This document shows positions 1 through 6,903 of a stretch of 19,117 bases of DNA, piece by piece. The position numbers and the translations under genes were made by a program. Below the pieces are notes generated by a model that worked only from the letters and a program-made list of their open reading frames with translations, was not told the DNA's origin and did no database searches. The stretch covers positions 1 through 19,117 of the forward strand of contig ONXP01000040.1 in NCBI GenBank assembly GCA_900321865.1, read 5' to 3'. The DNA is from an uncultured Elusimicrobia bacterium. GTDB taxonomy: Bacteria > RUG730. Every line of letters begins with the position of its first letter. Position 1 is the stretch's first letter.

Positions 1-1
1 T

Positions 2-1558
2 ATTTTTGATGTATCGCATCAGAGTTATACTCATAAAATGCTAACTGGCAGAAGATCAGGATATATTGTGGATGAATGCTTTAAAGAAGATTCGGGCTAT
101 ACTAATCCGGATGAAAGCGAACATGATTTGTTTAATATAGGTCATACTTCGACATCTTTATCTCTTGGATCAGGACTTGCCAAAATTCGAGACTTAAAAG
201 GTGGTAAAGAAAATATTCTGGCATTAATAGGCGATGGATCTTTGTCCGGTGGAGAGGCATTGGAAGCCTTAAACTATATAGGGGGAGAGCTAAACTCAAA
301 CTTTATAATAATTGTAAACGACAACGATATGTCAATAGCAGAAGTTCATGGCGGGCTTTATAAAAATTTAAAGAATCTTAGGGACACAGATGGAAAATTT
401 GAAAATAATTTTTTTACTTCTCTGGGGCTTGATTACATTTATGAAAAAAATGGAAATGATTTAGAATCTTTGATAAGTCTTTTTAAAAAGGTAAAAAATA
501 TAGATCATCCTATAGTTTTGCATATTAATACCCAAAAGGGTAAAGGATATAAATTGGCAGAAGAAAATAAAGAAGCTTGGCACTGGTGTTTGCCTTTTGA
601 TAGAGAAACTGGAAAATATAAAATTTCTTTTCCAGAGGAATCTTATATTTCTATTACTAGTAATTATATTATGGAAAAGGCAAAAAAAGATAAAGATTTT
701 TTAGTTATCACCCCTAGTATGCCAAATGTTGCTGGGCTTGATAAAAATATTAGGGAAATTTTAGGGGATCAGTATGTTGATGTCTGCATAGCAGAAGAGC
801 ATGCTGTGGCAATGGCATCAGGTGCATCAAAGGGCGGAGGGAAACCTTTATTAATTACGGCATCTACATTTATTCAGAGAACATATGACCAGGTTTCACA
901 AGATTTATGTATTAATAATAATCCTGCTACGATTTTATTAAATTTTGCTTCATTTGATAGCTTGACTGATGTCACTCATTTAGGGATATTTACGTTGTCA
1001 GCATTTTCTAATATCCCAAATCTTGTTATAATGGCTCCTACTTCTAGAGAAGAATATTTGAGCATTTTAGATTGGGCAATTGATCAAAAAAATTATCCTG
1101 TTATGATTTTGATGCCTGGTGGAAATTTAATTTCTAGAAAAAATACCAATTTTAATTTTTCTGGGATTAATAAATATAAAGTAGAAAAAAAAGGAAAAGA
1201 CATTGCGATTCTTGCACTAGGAGATTTTTATTCAATTGGAGAAGAATTAGAAAAATTAATTAAAAAAGATTTAAATATTTCCGCGACTTTAATCAATCCG
1301 ATTTTTGCGAATGGCTTAGATGAGGAGCTTTTATTGGATTTAAAAAAGAATCATAAAATCGTTATAACCTTAGAAGACGGGGTTTTAAAGGGCGGTTTGG
1401 GGGAAAATATTGCAGCTTTTTATGGAACTAGCGACATAAAAGTAAAATCATACGGCTTTGATAAAAAATTTTATGACAGGTATAATCCAAATGAATTATT
1501 AGAAAGTCTGGGGATAACTCCTAATAAAATTTTAAATTTTATAAAAGAAATTTTGTAA
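2..1558 (+). CDS. DXS-like thiamine-diphosphate-dependent synthase/transketolase (5' truncated by window edge)
   Basis: The reading frame is open from base 2 and already reads IFDVSHQSYTHKMLTGR before the first ATG at 38, so the N-terminus lies outside the window. The order of motifs is that of 1-deoxy-D-xylulose-5-phosphate synthase: SHQSY, GHTSTS, the ThDP/Mg motif beginning GDGSLSGGEALEALN with NDND downstream, then the pyrimidine-domain IAEEHAV (catalytic Glu) and FIQRTYDQVSQDL, then a transketolase C-terminal domain. Bona fide DXS makes DXP from pyruvate and glyceraldehyde 3-phosphate for isoprenoids. Here the segment corresponding to DRAG...THQG reads FDSLTDVTHLG and the one corresponding to YPRG reads MPGG, so two arginines normally assigned to substrate phosphate binding appear absent. 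It resembles the shorter DXS-like paralogues of Firmicutes and Fusobacteria, whose substrate is unclear to me. The family is confident; the reaction is not. Confidence 0.85.
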   Translation: MFDVSHQSYTHKMLTGRRSGYIVDECFKEDSGYTNPDESEHDLFNIGHTSTSLSLGSGLAKIRDLKGGKENILALIGDGSLSGGEALEALNYIGGELNSNFIIIVNDNDMSIAEVHGGLYKNLKNLRDTDGKFENNFFTSLGLDYIYEKNGNDLESLISLFKKVKNIDHPIVLHINTQKGKGYKLAEENKEAWHWCLPFDRETGKYKISFPEESYISITSNYIMEKAKKDKDFLVITPSMPNVAGLDKNIREILGDQYVDVCIAEEHAVAMASGASKGGGKPLLITASTFIQRTYDQVSQDLCINNNPATILLNFASFDSLTDVTHLGIFTLSAFSNIPNLVIMAPTSREEYLSILDWAIDQKNYPVMILMPGGNLISRKNTNFNFSGINKYKVEKKGKDIAILALGDFYSIGEELEKLIKKDLNISATLINPIFANGLDEELLLDLKKNHKIVITLEDGVLKGGLGENIAAFYGTSDIKVKSYGFDKKFYDRYNPNELLESLGITPNKILNFIKEIL

Positions 1559-1583
1559 ATAAAAATTTTATAAACATAAAAAT

Positions 1584-1615
1584 TAGCTTTTAAAGCTATT
1601 AAAGTTTTTATTTTT
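1584..1615 (+). terminator. Possible weak terminator after the DXS-like gene
   Basis: Seven-base arms TAGCTTT (1584-1590) and AAAGCTA (1592-1598) flank a single T and are followed by two short T runs (1605-1615). The hairpin is weak because the tight loop would open the inner pairs, and AT-rich DNA makes such structures by chance. It is the only inverted repeat containing G/C pairs near the stop codon. Confidence 0.3.
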
Positions 1616-1737
1616 GATTAGAATTTTAATATTAAAAATTAGAAGAATATTTTTATTGGTAAAAATAAAATATTAAAATTTGTATTTTCGCATATTTAGC
1701 TTAGTTTTAACTAACTAATTTTTTGGGGTTTGTTTTT

Positions 1738-2190
1738 ATGCAATTTAACGAAAAAAGTTTATCAGGGAAATTTTTAGAAGAATTAAATCAGAAACATAAA
1801 TTTTATATTACTAAAAGAGCAAAAGGACAATATTTTACACAATTTAATCCTTTTAATAATGATGGCTCATTGTGAATAGGCTAGTGAATGTGATTTAAAA
1901 AACCAAAAATTTTGGAGCCATTTGCCGGAAGTAATAATTTAATCAAAATGCTACAAAAAATAGGTTTTTGCAATGATTTTAAAAGTTTTGATTTGATGAC
2001 ATTTGAACCGCAAAATGAAGATGTTAAAAAACTATATACATTGTCAAATTTTCCTCAAGGTATTACCAATCCTTTATATTTGGCTCATAATTCAGCGACG
2101 AGGATTATAAGATTAAATAAAATTTTAAGTCAAAATTGTTTTGCAATGCAAATAAATAATCTAAATGAATTTTTAAAAAATCTAAAATAA
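1738..2190 (+). pseudogene. Decayed adenine-specific DNA methyltransferase (N-terminal remnant)
   Basis: From ATG 1738 one frame reads 45 codons ending KRAKGQYFTQFNPFNNDGSL, then hits TGA 1873, TAG 1882, TGA 1885 and TGA 1891. It continues in the same frame as ILEPFAGSNNLIKMLQ and onward to TAA 2190. GQYFT plus EPFAGSNN are the motif X and motif I pattern (SAM binding) of N6-adenine methyltransferases of restriction-modification systems. The segment FPQGITNPLYLAHNSATR looks like the catalytic region usually read as TNPPY/W-LAKNSATR, with the second Pro changed to Leu and a few residues missing before it. The end has no target-recognition region. Four stops within 21 bp, the altered NPP motif and the missing C-terminus all point to a dead gene. 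The reading frame is otherwise kept across the stops, so the decay may be recent. No nuclease partner is visible. Confidence 0.8.
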
Positions 2191-2263
2191 ATAGCAATAT
2201 TTTAACCAAGAAAACAAAATCCAAGATAAATTTATTTGAATACAAGTTTTTAAAATAAAATAT

Positions 2264-2674
2264 TTAAGATTTTTTTTCTATTTTGGAAAATAATCCGTTT
2301 AGAAAATCGCGGTTTTTTATAGGTTTTGAATTTTTATCAGTTATGGCGACTATTATCTTGGCAGAAGTATAAATTTTATCGTTTATAAAAATATCTTGCA
2401 AAAATTCCATTCGGATAGGGCTGAGCTTTTTAATATTTAATCCAACAAAAAATTCATCACTAGACATAAGAGATTTTTTATATTCTATTTCTATTTTCGT
2501 CGCAACTAAATAAATATTATTTTTAGTCAGTTCAAAAAAATTATAGCCCAAACTTTTTAAAAATTTTTCCCTGGCATGCTCCAAATACGACAAATAAATG
2601 GAATTATTGACAATTCCTTCTATATCGCATTCATAGTCCCTAACTTCTAATTTTAGTTTATAAATATAATCCAT
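2264..2674 (-). CDS. YbgC/4-hydroxybenzoyl-CoA-thioesterase-like acyl-CoA thioesterase (hotdog fold)
   Basis: A 136-residue protein with the hallmark N-terminal stretch VRDYECDIEGIVNNSIYL and YLEHAREKFL of the YbgC/FadM-type hotdog thioesterases. The Asp at residue 17 is the expected catalytic acid, followed by the G-I-V-N-N turn and a hotdog helix. Such enzymes cleave small or medium acyl-CoA thioesters in the cytoplasm; the substrate cannot be read from sequence. The length is normal. The ATG directly abuts the TAG of pheT (stop, then start with no spacer), so it is almost certainly translated from the pheT message by termination-reinitiation. I see no functional link to phenylalanyl-tRNA synthesis. 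Confidence 0.85.
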   Translation of the reverse strand: MDYIYKLKLEVRDYECDIEGIVNNSIYLSYLEHAREKFLKSLGYNFFELTKNNIYLVATKIEIEYKKSLMSSDEFFVGLNIKKLSPIRMEFLQDIFINDKIYTSAKIIVAITDKNSKPIKNRDFLNGLFSKIEKKS

Positions 2675-5134
2675 CTATTCAACTCTCAATTTTACAGATA
2701 AATTTTTTTCTAAAGAATTTAAAATTTTTGATTGGAAAAAATTCACCTTTGAATCTGTCAAAGTTTCTTTGTTTGATTGGAGCCTAAACCTAATACATAG
2801 ATTTTTATAGCCTTTTTCTATCTTTTCACCCTCATAGATGTCGATTAAATTTATATCTAAAAGGAGGCCTTTTGTTTCATTTTTTATAATATTTTCAATT
2901 TCTCCATAAGAAACACTGTTTTTCATAATCAATGACAGATCTCTCTCGACGATTGGAAAATTAGAAAAATGATAATTAGAATCGTTTTTAAAATTAAAAT
3001 TTAAAAGTTTAGAAATAGAGATTTGTAAAACAAAGATATCATTTTTTATATCAGTAATATCAAAAAATTTTTTAGAGGATTCGCTCAGCTTTCCCAAAAA
3101 ACCTATTTTTGCATTATCAACTAAGATTGCTAGCGATGACGATTTTTCTAAAAAATTATCACAAAGATTTTTATAATCGGATTTTTCAACTTCTAAAAAA
3201 TTAAAATTGTATTTTTTCAAAAATGTTTCGCAAATCCCTTTTATGTAAAAAAAATCGACCTTTTCTCTATTTTTTTCGTTCCAGTAAAAAGGATTTTTTA
3301 AGCCTGTTAAAATTAAATTTAGATCAAAAGTTTCGTTATCAGCTAAATCTTCTTTTTTAGAAGTAATTTTTTTGTAAATTTTATTTATTTCAAAAAGTCT
3401 AATATTTGTCTCATTATGCCTAAACGAAAAAATCGCATTTTCTATCAATTTAAAAAGTTTTGTATTAGCCAAATATTGATCATTTTCTGACAAAGGATTT
3501 ATAATTTTGAATAAATTATTTTCATTTTCGTTTTTATTTAAAAATTTTATATTTTTTAGAGAAGTAAAAGGATAATTAATAGCTTCAAAAAAGCCTAAGT
3601 TTATAAAAAACCGTTTTATATCATTAATTTTTTCAAAAATTTTATCGTCATTTTTGTTAGGATAAATCATAAGTGGAAGTGGGGCTATATTGTCATAGCC
3701 TGAGAGCCTTGCAATTTCTTCTACTATATCAATACTAGAATTTATGTCATTCCTGTAATCTGGAACGGTTATTGTAAAAATTTCGTTGTCAATTTTGTAA
3801 GTAAAATTTAATTTTTCTAAAATATTTTTTATTTCAGTAGGGTTAAAAGTCTTTCCTAAAATTTTGTTTATTTTTTCTAAGGAGATAGAAACAATTTTTT
3901 CTGCTTGTAAAGTTTCAGATTCTTTATTTATATAGGCTTTTATCTGATAATTTTTTGTTTCATTATCCAAAAGATACAAAGCTCTTTTTATAGCGAGATT
4001 TTTTATAGTATTGGAAACTCCTCTTTCAAATCTATATGACGAGTCGCTAGAAATATTTAGTCTCTTTGAGGTTTTCCTAACTGCTTTAGGTGAAAATACA
4101 GCACTTTCAAAAATTATATTTTTCGTCTCAAAAGTAGAAGAAGAATTTTCTCCTCCCATTATTCCGGCTATTGCTATAGGATTTTTTTCGTCAGCTATAA
4201 CTAAATCATCAGGAGAGAGAGTACTTTCATCGCCATTTAATAACAAAATTTTTTCATTGCTATTGGCTTTCCTGACCAGAATTTTTTTATTTTTATTATT
4301 TTCAGTGGAAACCAGTTTGTCATAGTCAAAGACATGCATAGGCTGACCTAATTCTAACAATATATAATTCGTGATATCTACTAAAAAATTAATACTTTTA
4401 AGACCACATTTTATTAAACGAGATTGCATAAAAATGGGAGTTTCAGTGGTATTATTTACATTTTCTAGCATCAAAGCAGAATAAGAAAGAGCTTCTTTAT
4501 CTTTTATTTCTACACTCAAATTGTCAGAATTTATTTCGTTAACATCTAAAATTTTTGGCATTTTGATTTTTATACCAAGACCAGCAGAAATTTCTCTAGC
4601 TATTCCCAAAATGCTAAGGCAATCGCCTCTATTTGGTGTAATTTCTATCTCAAAAATAGTGTCATCAAAATCTAAAAATTTCGATAATTCTTCGCCGACT
4701 TTGGCAGAATCTGGTAAAATCCAAATTCCAGCAGATTCTTTTTCCAGATTTAATTCACTTTTTGAGCAAATCATACCGTTTGATTCTATTCCTCTAATTT
4801 TTGCTTTTTTTATCTCAAATTTTCCAGGTAAAACGGCTCCAATCTTTGAAAAGGCGATTTTTATATTTTCTCTGACATTTTTAGCTCCGCAGACAACTTG
4901 AAATGTTTCTTTTCCGTCAAAAACCTTGCACAAAGATAATTTGTCAGCATTGGGATGCTTTTCCCTGGATAAAACTTCTGCGACTACGACATTTTTATAA
5001 ATGTTAGAAAGATCTTTAAAGCTGGCGACTTCTATGCCTTGGTTATTTAATAAATCTATAACTTTTTTGGGCGACAATTTTTCTAAATCTTCTTCAAAAA
5101 AAAACTCTTTCAGCCAATTATAAGACACTAACAT
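2675..5134 (-). CDS. pheT: Phenylalanine--tRNA ligase beta subunit
   Basis: Beta subunit of the alpha2-beta2 phenylalanyl-tRNA synthetase. Domains in order: the N-terminal MLVSYNWLKEF; an EMAP/OB-type tRNA-binding domain at about residues 40-150 (HPNADKLSLCKV, QVVCGAKNV, GIESNGMICS); the B3/B4 editing domain (GQPMHVFDYDKL, NPIAIAGIMGG); the B5 domain (VPDYRNDINSSIDIVEEIAR); the catalytic-like domain; and a C-terminal FDX-ACB domain for tRNA anticodon binding (FPIVERDLSLIM...KGYKNLCIRFRLQS). About 819 residues, the usual length. I start it at ATG 5134, not the in-frame ATG 5146: the family begins M-x-VSYNWL, and a GGAG (5144-5141) sits 6 nt before 5134 but would lie inside the codons of the longer form. 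pheS, normally just upstream, is absent; instead recF diverges. Confidence 0.97.
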   Translation of the reverse strand: MLVSYNWLKEFFFEEDLEKLSPKKVIDLLNNQGIEVASFKDLSNIYKNVVVAEVLSREKHPNADKLSLCKVFDGKETFQVVCGAKNVRENIKIAFSKIGAVLPGKFEIKKAKIRGIESNGMICSKSELNLEKESAGIWILPDSAKVGEELSKFLDFDDTIFEIEITPNRGDCLSILGIAREISAGLGIKIKMPKILDVNEINSDNLSVEIKDKEALSYSALMLENVNNTTETPIFMQSRLIKCGLKSINFLVDITNYILLELGQPMHVFDYDKLVSTENNKNKKILVRKANSNEKILLLNGDESTLSPDDLVIADEKNPIAIAGIMGGENSSSTFETKNIIFESAVFSPKAVRKTSKRLNISSDSSYRFERGVSNTIKNLAIKRALYLLDNETKNYQIKAYINKESETLQAEKIVSISLEKINKILGKTFNPTEIKNILEKLNFTYKIDNEIFTITVPDYRNDINSSIDIVEEIARLSGYDNIAPLPLMIYPNKNDDKIFEKINDIKRFFINLGFFEAINYPFTSLKNIKFLNKNENENNLFKIINPLSENDQYLANTKLFKLIENAIFSFRHNETNIRLFEINKIYKKITSKKEDLADNETFDLNLILTGLKNPFYWNEKNREKVDFFYIKGICETFLKKYNFNFLEVEKSDYKNLCDNFLEKSSSLAILVDNAKIGFLGKLSESSKKFFDITDIKNDIFVLQISISKLLNFNFKNDSNYHFSNFPIVERDLSLIMKNSVSYGEIENIIKNETKGLLLDINLIDIYEGEKIEKGYKNLCIRFRLQSNKETLTDSKVNFFQSKILNSLEKNLSVKLRVE

Positions 5135-5140
5135 AAAAAT

Positions 5141-5144
5141 CTCC
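5141..5144 (-). promoter_or_regulatory. Ribosome binding site that sets the pheT start
   Basis: GGAG on the minus strand lies 6 nt upstream of ATG 5134 and overlaps the upstream ATG at 5146-5144. This favours the shorter N-terminus, which matches the family. Confidence 0.65.
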
Positions 5145-5176
5145 ATTGCTAAAAAATTGCTTAAAAATAAACTAAA

Positions 5177-5205
5177 ATTTTATATTTTTATGTTATAATT
5201 TTCAA
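5177..5205 (-). promoter_or_regulatory. Predicted sigma-70 promoter of pheT
   Basis: On the minus strand TTGAAA (5205-5200) and TAAAAT (5182-5177) are separated by exactly 17 bp and lie about 40 bp before the pheT start. Both hexamers are close to consensus. In DNA this AT-rich chance matches are common, so spacing and position are the main support. Confidence 0.5.
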
Positions 5206-5219
5206 TATTTTTATATAAT
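5191..5219 (+). promoter_or_regulatory. Predicted promoter elements of recF and the downstream array
   Basis: TGTTATAAT (5191-5199) is a consensus -10 hexamer with the TGN extension, which can substitute for a -35 box. A second TATAAT lies at 5214-5219. No good -35 is seen at 17 bp for either. The first -10 directly touches the -35 of the opposing pheT promoter. If this is the main promoter, it could serve the whole recF-to-lolD array. Confidence 0.45.
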
Positions 5220-5248
5220 GTAAAAATTTAATTTTAACTGGATTTTTT

Positions 5249-6391
5249 ATGAAAATCAAATCTTTAGAATTAATAAATTTTAGAAATTATGAAAAGCTAA
5301 AAATTAAATTTGGGGAAAAATGGAATATTTTAGTTGGGGAAAATGGTGCAGGAAAAACTAATATTTTAGAAGCTTTGTATTATAGCGTCACGACTAAATC
5401 TTTTAGAACCTCTAAACTGGATAATTTAGTAAAAAATTCTGAAAAAGAGTTTTATCTAAATTTAGAATTTTTGGACGACGATATAGAAATTTTATCCAGC
5501 ATAGAAAATATTTATAAAAAAACAGAAAATTATAAAAAAGCTCAAAAAAATATTAAATTAAACAAATCTAATATCAGACTTTTGGAACTTTTAGGGATTA
5601 TTCCTTTTATATTTTTTGTTCCTGACGATATTTTGGTAATAAAAGGCGATGGAGAAAATAGACGAAAATTATTTGATTTTATTTTATACCAGATTTTTCC
5701 CAATTATAAATTTTTATTCAATAGATATTTTAATGTTTTAAAAAAACGAAACCTTTTGTTAAAAGAAATAAAGCAAAAAAATATAAATGTTCCATATTTA
5801 GAAAGTTGGGACGAAAATTTAATAGACTTGAATGTAAAAATTTTTCAAAAAAGGTGCGAGCTAAATAATATTTTAAATGAAAAATTATCTGACGAAAAAA
5901 ATATTCTTTTTTTTGATAAAAAAATAAAGGTACAATATATTTCAATTTTTTTAAAACAAAATTTAAATGTAGAAAATTACAATGAACTTTATGATTTTTT
6001 TAAAGAAGAATTGAATAAAAATTATGAAAAAGATAAAATTTTAGGTTTTACATCTAAGGGAATTCATAGAGACGATTGGCAATTTTTTTACAATGAAAAA
6101 GATATAAAATTTTTTGGCTCTCAGGGTGAGATGAGACTTTTTATTTTGCTTATAAAAATTATTTTATCCGATGTGATTTTTGAATATTTGAGGAAAAGGC
6201 CTATTTTGATTTTTGATGATATTTTTTCAGAATTAGATATTTTTAATACTAAAATTTTAATAGATGCTTGTGATAAACATAATTTACAGATTTTTATTAC
6301 AACCGTCGATATAGATAAATTAAAAATTAATAATTTATTTCAAAATGCTATTTTAAACATTTTTAATGTGAAAAATGGCAGTATTTTTTAA
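5249..6391 (+). CDS. recF: DNA replication and repair protein RecF
   Basis: An SMC-like ABC ATPase that, with RecO and RecR, helps load RecA at single-strand gaps. The N-terminus IKSLELINFRNYEKLKIKF is diagnostic of RecF. Walker A is GENGAGKT (residues 30-37). The ABC signature is FGSQGEMRLFILLIK, and Walker B is RPILIFDDIFSELD, with the Asp pair at about 323-324. Length 380 residues, normal for the family. ATG 5249 is preceded by only a weak GGAT. In many bacteria recF sits with dnaA, dnaN and gyrB; here it heads a run containing the trp operon. The Nudix start follows the stop by 20 bp. Confidence 0.96.
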   Translation: MKIKSLELINFRNYEKLKIKFGEKWNILVGENGAGKTNILEALYYSVTTKSFRTSKLDNLVKNSEKEFYLNLEFLDDDIEILSSIENIYKKTENYKKAQKNIKLNKSNIRLLELLGIIPFIFFVPDDILVIKGDGENRRKLFDFILYQIFPNYKFLFNRYFNVLKKRNLLLKEIKQKNINVPYLESWDENLIDLNVKIFQKRCELNNILNEKLSDEKNILFFDKKIKVQYISIFLKQNLNVENYNELYDFFKEELNKNYEKDKILGFTSKGIHRDDWQFFYNEKDIKFFGSQGEMRLFILLIKIILSDVIFEYLRKRPILIFDDIFSELDIFNTKILIDACDKHNLQIFITTVDIDKLKINNLFQNAILNIFNVKNGSIF

Positions 6392-6398
6392 ATTTTTT

Positions 6399-6404
6399 GA
6401 AGGA
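6399..6404 (+). promoter_or_regulatory. Ribosome binding site that sets the Nudix gene start
   Basis: GAAGGA lies 7 nt before ATG 6412. An upstream in-frame TTG at 6397 would place this Shine-Dalgarno sequence inside the coding region, so ATG 6412 is preferred. Confidence 0.65.
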
Positions 6405-6411
6405 TTTTTAT

Positions 6412-6882
6412 ATGAATATAAAAACAGATCTTTCTGCGGGAATAATAATTTTTGATAAAAAAACAAAAACATTTTTAGTTATAAAACAAAATAATGGAAT
6501 CTGGGGGTTCCCCAAAGGGCACCCAAATCAAAATGAAACATTAATTTTAGCAGCAAAAAGAGAATTGTTAGAGGAAACAGGAATAAATTTAGATAAATTA
6601 TTATTAAATAAAAAAAATATTTTTTTTGATAAAGTTTTATTTAGAAGCGAGTATAAATTTACTTCTAAAAATATTTTGATAACAAAAGAAGTTTATTTCT
6701 TTTTGCTGGTTTTAGAAGATTTTTTGACGGAGAAAGTAGAAATTAAGATTGAAAAAGAAGAGATTATGGAATACCTATTTGTAAATGAAATTGAGGCAAA
6801 AAAAATATTTAATTTTTTGGAAACAGGTGAAATTTTAGATAGAACAATTTTATTTATGAAAAGTTATAAAATTATTTCTTAA
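6412..6882 (+). CDS. Nudix hydrolase, diadenosine-tetraphosphatase-like
   Basis: A 156-residue protein beginning MNIKTDLSAGIIIF. It contains a full Nudix box: GHPNQNE, then LILAAKRELLEETGI, matching G-x5-E-x7-RE-U-x-EE-x-G-U. The preceding GIWGFPKG is typical of the Ap4A (bis-nucleosyl tetraphosphate) pyrophosphohydrolase branch, which removes alarmone-like dinucleotides, but other nucleoside diphosphate-linked substrates are possible. It lies 20 bp after recF and 21 bp before trpE and so is probably cotranscribed with both. No targeting signal is present. Confidence 0.85.
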   Translation: MNIKTDLSAGIIIFDKKTKTFLVIKQNNGIWGFPKGHPNQNETLILAAKRELLEETGINLDKLLLNKKNIFFDKVLFRSEYKFTSKNILITKEVYFFLLVLEDFLTEKVEIKIEKEEIMEYLFVNEIEAKKIFNFLETGEILDRTILFMKSYKIIS

Positions 6883-6903
6883 ATTTTAAGGAAAATTGAA
6901 TTT

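Noticed and set aside
1870-1895. TGA read as Trp through the methyltransferase stop cluster
   Set aside because: Intact genes in the window use TGG for Trp and TGA as a real stop (trpD, trpF, trpA), and one of the four stops is TAG. Resident recoding is not supported.
2191-2263. Bidirectional terminator between the methyltransferase remnant and the thioesterase gene
   Set aside because: Only A/T-only symmetric stretches (such as ATAAATTTAT) are seen, with no G/C-containing stem.
4011-4901. Long open frames antisense to pheT
   Set aside because: They mirror a confidently assigned pheT on the other strand, have no family motifs, and show the hydrophobic bias typical of reverse-frame shadows in AT-rich DNA.
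6883-6903. Possible trp leader or attenuator before trpE
   Set aside because: Only 21 bp are available, with no Trp codons, hairpin or T run.
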